A stretch of DNA of 64,000 bases, taken from assembly GCF_963169125.1 (NCBI RefSeq), contig NC_084795.1, positions 262,193,042 to 262,257,041 on the forward strand, in the 5' to 3' direction. Shown here in pieces: positions 23,213 through 35,173 of this stretch (positions are counted from its first letter, which is position 1; every line of letters starts with the position of its first letter). Both the position numbers and the translations under genes were made by a program. This stretch comes from Humulus lupulus (lineage: Eukaryota > Streptophyta > Magnoliopsida > Rosales > Cannabaceae). The notes under the pieces were generated by a model. It searched no databases and was not told where the DNA came from. It saw nothing but the letters and a program-made list of their open reading frames with translations.

Positions 23213-24134
23213 TGTTATCCCCATTTCCTGCCTTGGGCCCGGGACGGTGGTCCAGGCCCACTAACTGGGCAATTGGGGTTGGGCCCAGCTCAAGCCCACT
23301 TGGCAGGAAGTGATCGACATCGACGACCCAAGTATGGGTCCAAACCCGGGCTGTGTCCAGGAATAATGATCCGGGACGATCATCCGGGAGATGTACAGCT
23401 GTTTGGGGTTACGGTCGAGATGTATGCAAACGGTCCCAGAGCCTGGTAAACGATCCGGGCTCTAGGTAGATGATCCGGGCTTACGGTAAACGAAGAGGGA
23501 CAGAGGTAAACGAACCCGGGTCAAGTCCTCAGGGTTGGCAGGATAAAGCATCCGTGACCCTGACTCCGCCCCATGAAGCGTGGGAGTTGTCCCCACGTCT
23601 CACCTACGGAAAAGGCCACCTCGGGATTGTACGCCGCTGGTTCAGACCTGCGCCGCCACTACTCTGACCGATCTTGTCCCCTGAATCTGTCTCGTAACTC
23701 GAAATGCCCAGACCAAAAGTCCAAATTTGTCGGGTGACGAATGGGCTTTAGGCTGGTCTAGTGGGCTCCAGTTAATGTTTGTCTTTTATGTGTTTATCCT
23801 TTGTATTGGGCTTCCGATAGAGAAGCCAGTGGTATTTATACCTTTGTTGGGCCCGGGTCAGCCCGGCCCAAGCCCAGTGCTCCTGTGAGCCTATAAGTAC
23901 ATGTGACAGAGCACTGGGGAAGGAATCTCTTTTTGGCTTGTATACAGTTACTTTGCTAAAACAAAGAGAAAAACTCCATTGTTATAGACTTTCCCAGCTC
24001 TAATACAACTGTCTCGTGGACTAAGGCTCATTAACGCCCCAACCATGTAAAAATCTTGTTTATATCTTCTAAATCCCTTATCATTAATCTCGCTTAATTA
24101 TTATTAATATAGTTTCCGAAAATCTCGGTAAACA
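23213..24134 (+). repeat. 5' LTR of the Tat element (922 bp)
   Basis: The LTR is bounded by TGTTATCC and CGGTAAACA. Positions 23407-24134 align with 37789-38517 throughout. The first 194 bases have no counterpart in the 3' LTR. A CCTATAAGTACATG element at about 23890 is the likely promoter. GC-rich U3 motifs repeat forms of GATCCGGG, AACGATCCGGG and GTAAACGA. Confidence 0.88.
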
Positions 24135-24193
24135 TTTTGGTGCTTTCATTGAGAGCCTGAGAAAGCTTGTATTGACATCAAACCTCTACAACA
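24135..24193 (+). other. Primer-binding site region and leader
   Basis: TTTTGGTGCTTTCATTGAGA directly follows the 5' LTR. This is where a tRNA primer-binding site must lie. I cannot name the tRNA with confidence. The gag start codon follows at 24194. Confidence 0.5.
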
Positions 24194-26380
24194 ATGGTGA
24201 ATACGAGATACACCACTTTCGACCCTACTAACCTGGAACAGGGCAATGGAGAGCCACTACCCTCCCAACCTCTTCCTCAAAGTCCACCTTAGGACGCTCC
24301 TCATCAGAAGTCCCACCCTGACGAGTCACAAGACTATGAAGGTGGAACAGAGTATGAGGAGGACTATTACGAAGAAGAGGAGGGGAATGAGGAGGAATAC
24401 CACGACGAAGCTGCGGATCCCGAGATCCCAGAAGTGGACCCTAACCAGGAGGATCTGGAGGTGACTAGATTGAGGCAGCAAGTCCTGGACCAGGAGGCCA
24501 GGATCGCTGAGCAGGCCGAGGCATCTCGGTGGATGCAGGAGTCCCTCCAAGCCCTGCAGGCATTCATAGCCGCACAGGGTCCGGCGACCAATCTCTCAGC
24601 TGGCCCGCCTCCAGGAGCGCAACAGCCCGCTCCATAGGCCAGAACCGGAGCCCCCGAAGATGTAAGGACAACCCCTCCCCCGGAGCAGTTTCCTGAGCCA
24701 GGCCCAGGAAACCTGGATTGGGAGAAAAAGAAGGCCGGGGGAAAGACCCGAGAGAAAAATACCCCTGTCCCGAAAGTCGGGACCCGTCCTCGGCGACTCC
24801 TTAGTGAAGAGAAGGTGCTCCTCGTCCCAGGATAGGGCCACCCGACCAATCCGCAGGGGACACGACCGCGTGATGATAGGCCTTGGAATGCCCCAGGGCA
24901 AGCCGGACGGGAAAGGTCTTTGCACCCCAGTGCTTCAGTGAGCAAAAATCGCCGGGAACGCCCACATATCGGGGAGCATCACACCCTTAGTTCGGGGACG
25001 ACACGTCTCGGGTAGACCTGCGCGATGGACTGAACGCTCGAAAAGAGCGGGCCCATAAGGAGAAGATCCTCCCCCGAGGTGGCGACCTTAGGAACAACAT
25101 CAACGACCGGAGGAACGAAAGAATCCCCCTGGAGGATGGCATGGCTAGGCAGCTCATGGAGCAGCTGGCCGCTTTGAAAAAGGTCACGGACCGTTTGTCC
25201 GCAAGCAGGAAGGAGCGGATACCGACTCTGATGAAGAGGACAAAGAGCCATGTGCAAGGCACATCCTGGACACTGTGCTCCCCAAGGGGTTCAAGATGTC
25301 GAGCCTCACTGCCTATACCGGGAACACCGACCCCAGGGATCATCTTTCTCGGTACAACCGGCTTATGACCGTGGCCCACGTTAGTGATGACGGCAAGTGC
25401 CTCTGTTTTTCGAACACTCTAGGAAGTCCCGCCGAGGAATGGTGGAAAATACTTAAGCCCGGATCCATCCAATCCTGGACAGGGCTACAGTCGGCGTTTC
25501 GCAAACAGTTCGTGGCCGCCATGAGGATGCACATGCAGATCAATCCCCTCGCCAACCTTAAGCAGCTCCCCGCGGAGACACTGAGGGCCTACATCCAACG
25601 TTTTTCCGAGGAGGCCTCCAAAACCAAGGTGGACGATGGGCAGCGCTTGGTGGCATTGCAATCCGGGATCCTAGCCGGGTCCCCCCTCTGTGATGACATG
25701 CAGTGTAGCAAGGCGGCTACTTTAGAGGAATTCATAAAGAGGGCCCAGGGTTTTATCAACTGGGAGGAAGCACAGATCCAGGCGTTCAGATGGCCTCCGG
25801 CGCCTCAGCCCAGTACCTACGCGTTCCTGGGGTACGGGGTGCAATTCCCAGCGCCGCCCTACGTCACTCCCTCGATTGTCCCAGGTTCGGCGGTTACACC
25901 CGAGTTTACCTACACCCCTACGGTGTACGGTCCTGCCTCTTCAGGATATGCTCCAGTCCAGTCCGCCCCCTTTTCCGGATATGGAGCCGCGCCAGCGAGA
26001 CATAGCGCCGCCCCCGTCGGGGCCCAGCAGTCTCAGGTAGGGGGAACGAAGGCAAGTGTAAACCCCTCCCGGGGGAAGAGATCCGGCAAAGGCCAAAATC
26101 GGTCCGAGCCGACTAAGAAAGGCAAAAGGGGCTACGACCCCCAATATTCAGAATAGAACAATTTGGTGGACACCAAGGAGAACATCTTCCTGGCCACGGA
26201 AAGGGCGGTTCACTACCGGAAGCCTGTCCCCATGTTCAAAGGAGGGAGGAACCCGAGAGATACCAACAAACGGTGCGCTTACCACAAGGACGTGGGCCAC
26301 ACGACTGAAGAGTGCCGGCAGCTCAAGGAAGAGATCGAGAATCTGACCAAGCTGGGGCATCTCCACCAGTGGGTCAGGAT
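24194..26380 (+). pseudogene. Tat gag, broken
   Basis: Gag begins at ATG 24194 (MVNTRYTTFDP). It continues with an acidic segment rich in Glu/Tyr/Asp and a predicted coiled coil (VTRLRQQVLDQEARIAEQ). The capsid-like domain (retrotransposon gag) lies at about 25275-25790, with LTAYTGNTDPRDHLSRYN, AEEWWKIL and ETLRAYIQRFSEEA. A C-terminal segment CAYHKDVGHTTEECRQLKEE (26273-26332) is the usual nucleocapsid-like end in this lineage. Breaks are a TAG at 24290-24292, a TAG at 24635-24637, at least one frame change between 24640 and 25270, and a TAG at 26154-26156. Gag would form the virus-like particle; this copy cannot make an intact one. Confidence 0.85.
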
Positions 26381-27541
26381 GCTCGTGGGAGTCCCAGGCC
26401 TGTCAGCAGGTCCCGGACAACCCGCGCTCCCAGGTGCCCCAGAGCATATCCGCCTCAGGGAGGATATGCACAGGGCCCAGCAGCGCAAACCCCTCAGGGG
26501 GTCCCCGTCGTGCAAACATCTGGCCTTGGAATGCCCTATCCACCCGGGACGACACCCTTTCGTGTGGACGGACATGTGGCCACCATTTCGGGTGGGCCTC
26601 ACCTGGGAGGGCCATCCAGGAATGATCAGAAGCGCTACCTGAGCGAGCTCGACCACGATCAGGAGGTATGTGCTCTGGTCCAGGCCCCGGCTCAATGCCT
26701 GAAACTGATGAACCTCCCTATCACCTTCATGCAGGACGACGCCCGCCACGTCCATTTCCCGCTGGTCATAGACACCCAAATTGCCAACAAGCTGGTGTCC
26801 CAGGTGCTGGTGGATGACGGAAGCTCCGTCAACATCTTGTTCAAACCCGATTTTGCCGCAATTGGCCTGACCGAAGCAAATCTGGCATCGTGTCCAACCC
26901 AGATCTACGACTTCAATGGAGACGCGTTACTCCCCATGGGAAAGATCCAGTTACCCGTAACATTGGGTAGCAAGTTGCAACACTCGTTCAAGTTCTGCAC
27001 GTTTGTAGTGGTGGATTTCCCCACTGCTTATAATGTCATTTTTGGCCGGCCCGCACTAGTTGAGTTCGAGGCGATCACCTCCATTCGTCATCTTTGCATG
27101 AAGTTCCCTTGCGATAACGGAGGGGTGGGGATAGTCCAGGGAGATCAGAAGAGCGCCTGGAAGTGCTACCACGTGTCCGCGCGACCAATATACATGGTCC
27201 GAGAAGAACCCTTCGAGTAAGTCATCGGCCCGGTTCCTCCTCCCCCCGTTGGAAGAGTGATCCGGGAAGAAGATGAGCTGGACCCAAGGATAGGAGACGA
27301 TCGCGTCCTGGAGCCCATGGACGAGATTGAGGAGGTGTGCATTAGTGACACTGATCCGACCAGGGTAATCCAAGTAGGGAAAAATCTGTCGGTCGAGGTC
27401 CGAGTCGCCATAATCATCCAAGTTAAGGAGAACCAAGATATTCTGGCCAGGTATCATTCAGATATGACTTGGATCGACCGCAACATCATTTGCCATGCGT
27501 TGAACATCGACCCGAATGCGACGTCAGACCGTAAAAAATGA
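26381..27541 (+). pseudogene. Tat protease region, broken
   Basis: After a frame change near 26380 the frame reads through ISGGPHLGGPSRNDQKRY and then an aspartic-protease domain. The active site region is VLVDDGSSVNILF (about 26809-26847), where plant gypsy proteases usually have D-T/G-G-S-S; the second residue here is Asp. YNVIFGRPAL follows, typical of the C-terminal half. A TAA stop interrupts it at 27218-27220. The frame then continues to ENQDILARYHSDMTWID, the linker that precedes reverse transcriptase. The frame changes again at about 27516-27541. Protease would process the polyprotein; function is not expected here. Confidence 0.8.
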
Positions 27542-28690
27542 AGGCCCCGAGGCCCTCAAGCTGGAGGTAGAGAAGCTGACATCAATCAACTTTATTCGCG
27601 AGGCTGTATACCCCGTGTGGCTGGCCAACCCCGTTCTGGTGCCGAATCTGAACGGGACGTGGAGGACGTGCATCGATTTCACAGATCTCAACAAGGCTTG
27701 CCCGAAGGATTTCTTCCCACTTCCCCGGATTGATCAGATGGTGGATGCGACATCCGGGTAGGAGATGTTAAGCTTCATGGACGCTTAGTCCGGCTACAAT
27801 CAGATTTCCATGCATATAGCAGACCAAGAGCATACCATCTTCCAAACCGACAACGGAATATACTACTACATCGTCATGCCCTTCGGGCTGAAGAACGCCG
27901 GGGACACCTATCAGAGGCTCGTCAACCAAATGTTCCGGGCCCAGCTGGGGCAAAACATGGAAGTCTACATCGACGATATGCTAGTCAAGTCCAAGACATC
28001 CGGGAAGCATTTGGACGACCTGGCCGAGGCCTCCGGGAAGTTCCTGGGTTTCATAGTGAGCTTCCGGGGAATAGAAGCCAATCCGGATAAGATCAAGGCA
28101 CTGATTGATATGCCCTCTCCCCGGAAGCATAAAGACGTGCAAAGTATGACCGGGCGGATAGCCGCCCTAAGCCGTTTCGTCTCCAAGGCCACGGAAAAGT
28201 GCATCCCATTCTTCAATGTTCTTCGGGGAAGCCAACGTTTCGAGTCGTCGGCCGAGTGCGAAGAAGCTTTTCAAAAGCTAAAAGAGCACCTGGCCCGAGC
28301 GCCGACCCTGGAAAAACCGGTGGACGGGGAGCCTCTGTACCTCTATCTGGCAGTGACCGAGCACGCGATCAGCGCCGCATTAGTACGGGAGGAGGAAAAG
28401 ACCCAACTCCTGATATACTACGTGAGTAAAAGTTTATTGGGGGCTGAGTCTCGATATCCGCTAATCGAAAAACTGACTTTTTGCCTGCTGATGGCGTCCC
28501 GAAAACTCCGGCCTTACTTCCAGGCCCACGCCATAAAAGTCCTGACCAACCATCCCTTGTGGCAAGTGTTGCAGAAGCCCGAGTCATCAGGAAGACTCTT
28601 AAAGTGGGCCATGGAGCTAAGTTAGTTCGATATAGCCTACATTCCTAGGGTCTCCATCAAGGAGCAAGCCCTAGCTGACTTCATCGTCGA
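27516..28690 (+). pseudogene. Tat reverse transcriptase and RNase H, with a deletion in the RT
   Basis: One frame (shared with the rest of pol to 30443) shows NLNGTWRTCIDFTDLNKACPK, GIYYYIVMPFGLKNAGDTYQ and the catalytic YIDD motif (27964-27975). Next come the tether and a gypsy RNase H (PLYLYLAVTEHAISAALV, QLLIYYVSK, EKLTFCLLMASRKLRPYF). Immediately after YIDDMLVKSK...HLDDLAEA the sequence jumps to SGKFLGFIVSFRGIEANP. About 20-24 residues normally found between are missing, with the junction near 28029. Stops are TAG 27759-27761, TAG 27786-27788 and TAG 28623-28625. The polymerase would copy element RNA; this copy is dead. Confidence 0.88.
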
Positions 28691-29135
28691 GTGTTCCAAG
28701 ATCACCCAGGGGGACGATCCCGCGGCCCCCACGACGCCCGTATGGAAGGTGTTCGTGGACGGGGCCTCAAATGAGAATGGGGCCGGGGCCGGGATCATCC
28801 TGGTATCGCCCCAAGGACACCAGTTGCAAAACGCCCTGCGTTTCTAGTTCAAGGCATCGAACAACGAAGCCGAACACGAGGCAATGCTGGCCGGGTTGCG
28901 TCTAGCCCGGGAGGTAGGGGCCACGAACCTAGAGATCTACAGCGATTCCCAGCTAGTTGTCAGGCAAGTCTCGGGGAAATATCAAACAAAAGGGGAGAGA
29001 ATGGCGGCTTATGTGACTCAGACGAGAGAGATGATGCAGGCGTTCAAGAAGCACTCCATCCGCCAGATCCCCAGAGAGCAAAATGTGTTCGCGGACACGC
29101 TAGCAAAGCTGGCCACCGATGTCGAAGTAGAGCTG
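28691..29135 (+). pseudogene. Tat archaeal-type RNase H (second RNase H)
   Basis: WKVFVDGASNENGAGAGIIL gives the first catalytic Asp. [14 protein letters not shown] contributes Glu, [13 protein letters not shown] a second Asp, and [11 protein letters not shown] a further Asp. This RNase H sits after the gypsy RNase H and before integrase, the arrangement that marks the Tat lineage. A TAG stop is at 28845-28847. The catalytic residues are otherwise present. Confidence 0.88.
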
Positions 29136-30443
29136 TCCGGACTGGTCCCCGTTAACCATCTCCCCATCCCAAGCATTCGAGTTTCCTCGATCAACGCCAT
29201 TGACCACTCCACGTCTTGGATGGGACCCCTTATCCGTTATCTGATAACCGGCGAGGTGCCAGTAGACAGGGCCGCAGCTAGGAAGCTTCAATACCAGGTC
29301 CACAGATATGTCATGATGGACGGAAAACTCTATCCCCAGGGGTTGTCCATGCCTTACCTCAGGTGCGTGTCCGGGATAGAACTAAGCGCCATCATGCACG
29401 AAGGCTTCTGCGGAGACCATACAGCCGGACTCAGTCTATCCAAAAAGATCCTACGCCAAGGATATTTCTGGCCAACCATGAAGAAAGACTGTATTGACTA
29501 CGTCCACAAGTGCAAACAGTGCCAAAGATACGAGAAGGTCCCGCGGGCCCCGTCGACAGACATAACCTTGATGACTAGCCACTGGCCTTTCGCGGTGTGG
29601 GGGATCGTTCTGGTAGGATCGCTCCCGACCGGGAAAGGAGGAGTTAAGTACGCCATCATGGTCGTCGACTACTATACCAAGTGGGTTGAGGCGGAGCCCA
29701 TGAACACGATCACTTCGAAGAAGGCCTTGGATTTCGTCATCAGCAATATAGTGTGTCGGTACGGCCTCCCCTACAAGATTGTATCCGATAATGGGAAGCA
29801 GTTCGAAAACGTCCACTTCACAGATTTTTGTGAAAGACATGGTATCGTCAAAAGCTTCTCCGCAGTTGCCAGGCCCCAAGCAAACGAGCAGGCAGAAGCC
29901 GTCAACAAAATCTTGAAAGGGACGTTCAAGAAAAAACTCTAAGCCTGCAAGAGCAAGTGGCCCGAAGAGCTGCCCCGCGTGTTATGGGCTTACCGGACCA
30001 CCGAGAGGACATCCACCGGGCACACTCCTTACTCCATGGTCTATGGATGCGCAGCCGTCATCCCTATCGAAACGACAATCCCGTCTCACCGAAGAGACAC
30101 GTATGATCCCGCCTGGAACCACACTTGACTCCAGGAATCACTAGATGTCATTGAGAAGATTCGGGAGGAGTCACAGGTGCAGCTGAAGATGTACCAGGGC
30201 AAGATCGCTCGGCATTTCAACTCAAAAGTAAAAAGTTGAAGGTTCGAAACCAGCGACCTAGTCCTGCGAAAAGTCTTCCCTGCTACCCAAGATCTGGGAG
30301 TAGGGGTCCTGGGCCCATATTGGGAAGGGTCGTACGAGGTCCAACACAAAGTATGCCCCGGGACATACCGTTTAAAGCGGCTCGATGGCACATAAGTCCT
30401 AAGAGCCTGGAATGCGGAACATCTCCGTAAATACTATCAGTAG
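29136..30443 (+). pseudogene. Tat integrase, first catalytic Asp replaced
   Basis: The zinc-binding region is present ([19 protein letters not shown]). The core follows: [26 protein letters not shown] and [12 protein letters not shown]. In the first segment the residue normally Asp (WGID) is Val. The other Asp and the Glu are present, so the D,D-35-E triad is incomplete. No chromodomain follows; the frame ends at TAG 30441-30443. Stops are TAA 29940-29942, TGA 30126-30128, TGA 30237-30239 and TAA 30393-30395. Integrase would insert the cDNA; this copy cannot. Confidence 0.85.
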
Positions 30444-30705
30444 TCCGGAGATCGTGTTCCAATTTTGTATTTTCATTGTAAATAATGTACGCCTCAAAGC
30501 AATTCCTTGTATAATAAAAATGGCGTGTGCAAAACGCCATAAATAAATGTTATCAGACAATGAAAATTCTACTCAAGTGACCTCAGACCAGTCTCCGCTC
30601 ACTTGTGGGGGGTATCCCCGGTATGAACAAATACCAGGCGGAGCGCAAGGCTCAGGCCTAGTCCCGACCCCAGACCGGCAAGGTTCGGGGGGTACAAACC
30701 CCATT

Positions 30706-31411
30706 GGACCAAGCCTCAGGCTGGTCCCGCCCCAGACGAACGATGTCCGAGGGTATAAAAAAGAGGACCAAGCCTCAGGCTGGTCCCGCCCCGGACGAAC
30801 GTTGTCCGAGGGTATAATAAAAAGAGGACCAAGCCTCAGGCTGGTCCCGCCTCGGACGAACGATGTCCGGGGGTATAAAAAAGAGGACCAAGTCTCAGGT
30901 TGGTCCCGCCCCGGACGAACGTTGTCCGGGGGTATAACAAAGAGGACCAAGCCTCAGGCCAGTCCCGCCCCGGACGGACGTTGTCTGGGGTGTAAAAAAG
31001 AGGACCAAGCCTCAGGCTGGTCCCGCCCTGGACGAATGTTGTCTGAGGGTATAATAAAAAGAGGACCAAGCCTCAGGCTAGTCCCGCCCTGGAGGAACAA
31101 TGTCCGGGGGTATAATAAAAAGTGGACCAAGCCTCAGGCTGGTCCCGCCCCGGACGAACGTTGTCTGGGGGTATAAAAAAGATGACCAAGCCTCAGGCTG
31201 GTCCCACCTCGGACAAACGTTGTCCGGGGGTATAAAAAAGAGGACCAAGCCTCAGGCTGGTCCCGCCCCGGATGAATGTTGTCCGGGGGTGTAAAAAAGA
31301 GGACCAAGGCGTAGGCTGGTCCAGCCCCGGACGGACGATGTCCGGGGGTATAATAAAGAGAGGACCAAGCCTCAGGTTGGTCCCGCCCCGGACGGACGAT
31401 GTCTGGGAGAC
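30706..31411 (+). repeat. Minisatellite, 12 copies of a 58-61-bp unit, in the Tat element
   Basis: Twelve units start with GGACCAAGCCTCAGGCTGG or close variants (30706, 30765, 30826 and so on). Each continues with CCCGCCCCGGACGAACG and ends in a TATAAAAAAGAG-like tail. A thirteenth, diverged unit may lie at about 30645-30705. Because the period is near a multiple of three, long open frames appear on both strands (for example 30547-31176 plus and 30573-30950 minus), but they are only the repeat translated and have no other domain. Tandem repeats between pol and the 3' LTR are known in Tat-lineage elements and can seed satellites. Confidence 0.92.
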
Positions 31412-31659
31412 AAAAGCATCCGGTATGCCCCAAGGCAAGGACATAGCCCACGACTGGTAGAGTGAGTAATAGTCTAGTCCAGGCAGTTGGAACCGGGACC
31501 GAACACTCAAATCAGTCATACACGGTGATATAAAAAAAAGGAAATAACAGAAATAACATAAACCAGATAAGGCACTACAAATTTTCTTGGACGCCTACGC
31601 GTCCGTAAAAGTTATTACAAAATAATAAAAAAAAAAAGAGGCGAGGTGAAGATTCGGGT

Positions 31660-32996
31660 CTAGGCTTCATCCTCCAGGAGCTCTGCATCTTCTTTCTCCT
31701 TGGCCTCGAATTCGGCTCTCTTTGAGTCCGGGTCGGGAAAGATCAGGAGGTTCATGCTTTTGTCTTTGCGCCAGGCCATGTAGATGGCCTCCTTGAAGGT
31801 GATGCGCAGCATGTCGTCTGCCCGTTCCTTTCCGCGGCGGGTCTCGTCATGAGCCACCTTCTCTTCGTGAAAAGAGCCATTCAGCTCACGGACCCGGGCC
31901 TCCAAGCCTTGGACCCTCTCCCGATCCCAGACAGACTGAGTCGCAGCCGCCTCCTGTGCGGCCTTTGTTTGCTATGAGAAGTTCTACCTCCAAAAGGGCT
32001 ACCTTCTCATTGGCCTTGGTTTCTTTCCGGGACATGGCCTCTTCAAGCCTAGCCTTGACTCGGTCAAACTCCGCGCGGTATGCGTTGACCTGAGCAACCG
32101 CTTTGTTCAAGGACTCCTTTACCTGGGTCGTCTCCCTGGCCAGGGCCTCCTTGGCGGCCTCCCTTTGATTCACGGCCGCCTCCAGCTCCAGCTGGAGCGT
32201 CTCCATCTTCATGGCCGCCTCGGCCATCAGGTTAGCATTCTGATGCGACAACAGAGTGTCCTGGAACAAAGAAAAGTTAGAAGAATCCTTACTAAACAAA
32301 AAAAAGGGAAGGAAAAGACACGAAGCAAACTTACAGCGGTGGCCTGATGGCGGAGAGCCTGGGAGATGAACAACATGTCCGGGTTGGCGATGGTGGCATA
32401 CCGTTTCAATTGAAGGTTGGACATGGTGTTCCCCACTTCGCCGCAAATGGTGCCGTGTCCTGCCCCAGCTTAGGGTGAAAGCCCGTCTCGGTGGCTGGCC
32501 AATCCACGATCGACTGTGGGACACTAAAGGCCGCTGGGCGCTCAGCGAACTCAACCTGACGACGAATCGACAGGGCCTTGTATGTCTCATCCCTCCTTTC
32601 CCGGCCACTCTCCTAGGTCCAGGAAATGAGATTAGACTGCTCGTCCCGCAAGACGGCTTCCCCCTCTTCAGGTAGGGCCGGATGGATGGGAAGGGCCGAT
32701 GTTGCCGGAATGTCTTTCGCGGCGAGGTAACTTTCCTGGAATGACTCCCTGGCTGAGCCAGCCCACCTCGTCCGGGGCCTCTTGTTCCCAGTTTTGGCCT
32801 CCGCCGCGCCTAACTCCGCGGCCCTCTATCCGGAACTCTGGCTTACCATAGGTTCCGGCTCCAAATCGATCACCGGGCGTTGAGCAAGGTCGGGAACGGT
32901 GGCCGAGTCCACAGCCATAACAGGAACCGCGGCGATTGCGACCTCGCCAGGTCGAGGATCCGCCCCTGGCGCCTCCTTGCTGCGGGCGAGGTCCGG
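31660..32996 (-). pseudogene. Antisense ORF (aORF) of the Tat element, C-terminal part
   Basis: Reading on the minus strand from the solo-LTR edge, the frame gives an Ala/Pro-rich region and then FISQALRHQATA. A probable intron follows at about 32334-32261 (GTAAGT...TTCCAG). The next exon is a long coiled coil (MAEAAMKMETLQLELEAAV, KEALARETTQVKESLNKAVA, RVKARLEEAMSRKETKA). A frame change occurs near 31970. The last segment, LEARVRELNGSFHEEK to KEDAELLEDEA, ends at TAG 31660-31662. Function of aORF proteins is unknown. The region is the 3' half of the gene whose start is at 36712. Confidence 0.7.
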
Positions 32997-35173
32997 TGTA
33001 ACCCCCTACTTCCTTAGAGCCGTTACTAAGTGAGTTTAAAAATGTGCATTCAACTCGCTAATCGAGGTTTTAGGTCAAATAGTGTAATTATGCCATAAAC
33101 AGAGGAAAAACTTTTGGAAATAATTCCATTTCATTGAAAATCATAAAAGTTTAACACTTGGGATCCCAAAATACTGTTTAGAAACATTTACAACATATAA
33201 ATTGAACCAAGTCGACTAAACGAAAAAATCTAGGTTTATTTACAATCATCTCCCAAAATCCACTGGCTGTGGCAGCCAGGCAGGCCAAACATGTACACGC
33301 CGCTTCATGCCTGCTACACTCATGGTTGGTTGGCTTTCTCCTTGCCCTTACCTGCACCACAGAGCATCTGTGAGCCGAAGCCCAGCAAGAAAACCCACAA
33401 ACAGATAACATATGCAAATCATACACCAAGTACATAAACTGGCCATCAATAGGCTAAACACATATGGCCTAGCCGTCCTAGATGCTTTACCAGGCTCTGG
33501 GTTCGCGGTCCACACCGTGAGGATATCCCAGGTATCCTTTAGGGACTCGCCCTGGCAACTCGCACTCCACGTGCTCAACGCTGCTCCCGGCCCCTTGCCG
33601 TACTCGGCCTTGCACTCAACGTGCTTAACGCTGTTTCCGGCCCTTTGTCGTTCCCGGCCCATACCGTTCCCGGCTCTTGCCGATCATTCACATAATTGCA
33701 TTCATAGCATAAAAACAAGTACAGAATACTAGCAAATTCAATCAAAGGGCTACGCCCTGCAACTCAAACACATTGGGCTCAGCCCTACATACAAGCTCTA
33801 TGGGAACAAGGGTTTTCTTACCTGAGTCCCGAGCTCTCCGAGCACCGCCATCCCGAGTACAGTCCTCTAACTTGAGCCTCGCCAAAACCCTAGTTACAAC
33901 ACATTAACAATATCCATCCATCAAGTTCCAATCCATTAAATAACTTTCAGCCATATCTCTAACCTCCGGGACCTTGAATTCTATCAATCCGGGTGATAAA
34001 ATCCATCCCGAGCCTTAACCATTGAGTTCCCTAACCTAAGCACCTTTAAAAACACAAACTGGCACTAAGAGTCGCGGCCCTTCCCACAAGCGCCGTGGCT
34101 AGCCTCGAAACAGAGGCCAGCACCACTCTGAAACCCACACGGGCCGTGACGTGCATCACCAAGCACCGCGGCGTGCCTCAAGTATCTCGGCCTCCCATGG
34201 CCGCGCGCGCACACAGGCCGCGGCATGCCCCTCCTAGGGCCGCGGCCCTAGCCTCCATCCCATAAATCTTCATCATTTTTCTGCATTTTCTTCAAACCAA
34301 CTCATCTAATAATCAAGCTAACAATCCCAGATAATCAACACAAAGATTCTAGCCCAGTTTCAACATCAAAACCCATCAAAACCTGCTCTAAAACTCAACT
34401 AAAATACCCAAGAACATATCAAGTTCCATTCACATGCATATCCTAAAAACACAGCAGAAATTCAAGCTTAATTCCCATGGTTAGAGCTTACCTTTGCTAA
34501 GTTTAGTATCTGAATTTGATCCTTACTCCTCAAGCTTTTAGCTCCCAAGATTTCCCAGCCCAATTCTTGGTTTTAACTAGCTTCCACCAAAATTCTCCTT
34601 TGATATGCCTTAGAGAGTGAAAGCGAGAGGGAGATGAGAAGCTATCTATAGCTGGGAATGAAAGTGAATGTCGGTTTCTCCAAGTTTCCCAACAGTTCCT
34701 TTACTTTGTTTTATTTAACTTAGTCTATGTGGTTTCCTCAAGGCTCGGGGTACCAAAACGTCCCTGAGGGCAAAATGGTAAATTTTCCCAGTATTCCCTC
34801 CTAGACATTCTATCCTCAAATATATCTCCAAATATTTATTTCCACAACCCGATAATCCCATAACACATCTAATACCCAAATTACCCCTCGACTCGCCCGG
34901 AGTCGGAATTTCAACCTTGTTGTGACTTTCTGGCTAACCGCTCCCCAAGGCTGTCTCGGATCGTGCTGCACAGACATATCACATATATATAGCATTTATC
35001 ACATTTATACCCCTAATATCCAGACAGAGCCCACATGCATATTTAACTCAACTAAACATGCATCACTATCATATATTCACATAAATTCATGTATCAACAT
35101 ATTAATTCATTTATTGCCCTCTAGGCACACTAATCAAGGCCCTAAGCCCTATTAGCAAATTCGGGTCATTACA
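32997..35173 (+). mobile_element. Solo LTR (2.18 kb) inserted in the aORF
   Basis: It starts TGTAACCCCC and ends GGGTCATTACA. It is flanked by TCCGG (32992-32996) and TCTGG (35174-35178), a 5-bp duplication with one mismatch. No internal region follows. The same LTR family is present at 1-925 (minus), 926-1778 and 3559-5009. Ignoring the insertion, the minus-strand frame passes from EATGPD to LARSKEAPGAD without a break. Small ORFs inside (33178-33435, 33348-33662, 33412-33732, 34922-35155) are not genes. A GC-rich segment at 34070-34250 is rich in GCGGCC motifs. Confidence 0.85.

Noticed and set aside
24367..24945. 192-residue minus-strand ORF in the Tat gag
   Set aside because: Shadow of the gag region, which is GC-rich and therefore has few stops in any frame; unlike the real aORF it shows no conserved block or introns.
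30547..31176. 209-residue ORF through the tandem repeats (also ORFs on the minus strand at 30573-30950 and 31134-31519)
   Set aside because: The frame is open only because the repeat period is near a multiple of three and the unit lacks stops; both strands are open, and no protein family is seen.
30706..31411. CRISPR-like regularly spaced repeats
   Set aside because: The units are contiguous variants of one 60-bp sequence with no unique spacers, and lie inside a plant retrotransposon.
33178..33732. Three ORFs of 85-106 residues on both strands
   Set aside because: They lie inside the solo LTR 32997-35173; other copies of that LTR do not keep these frames.
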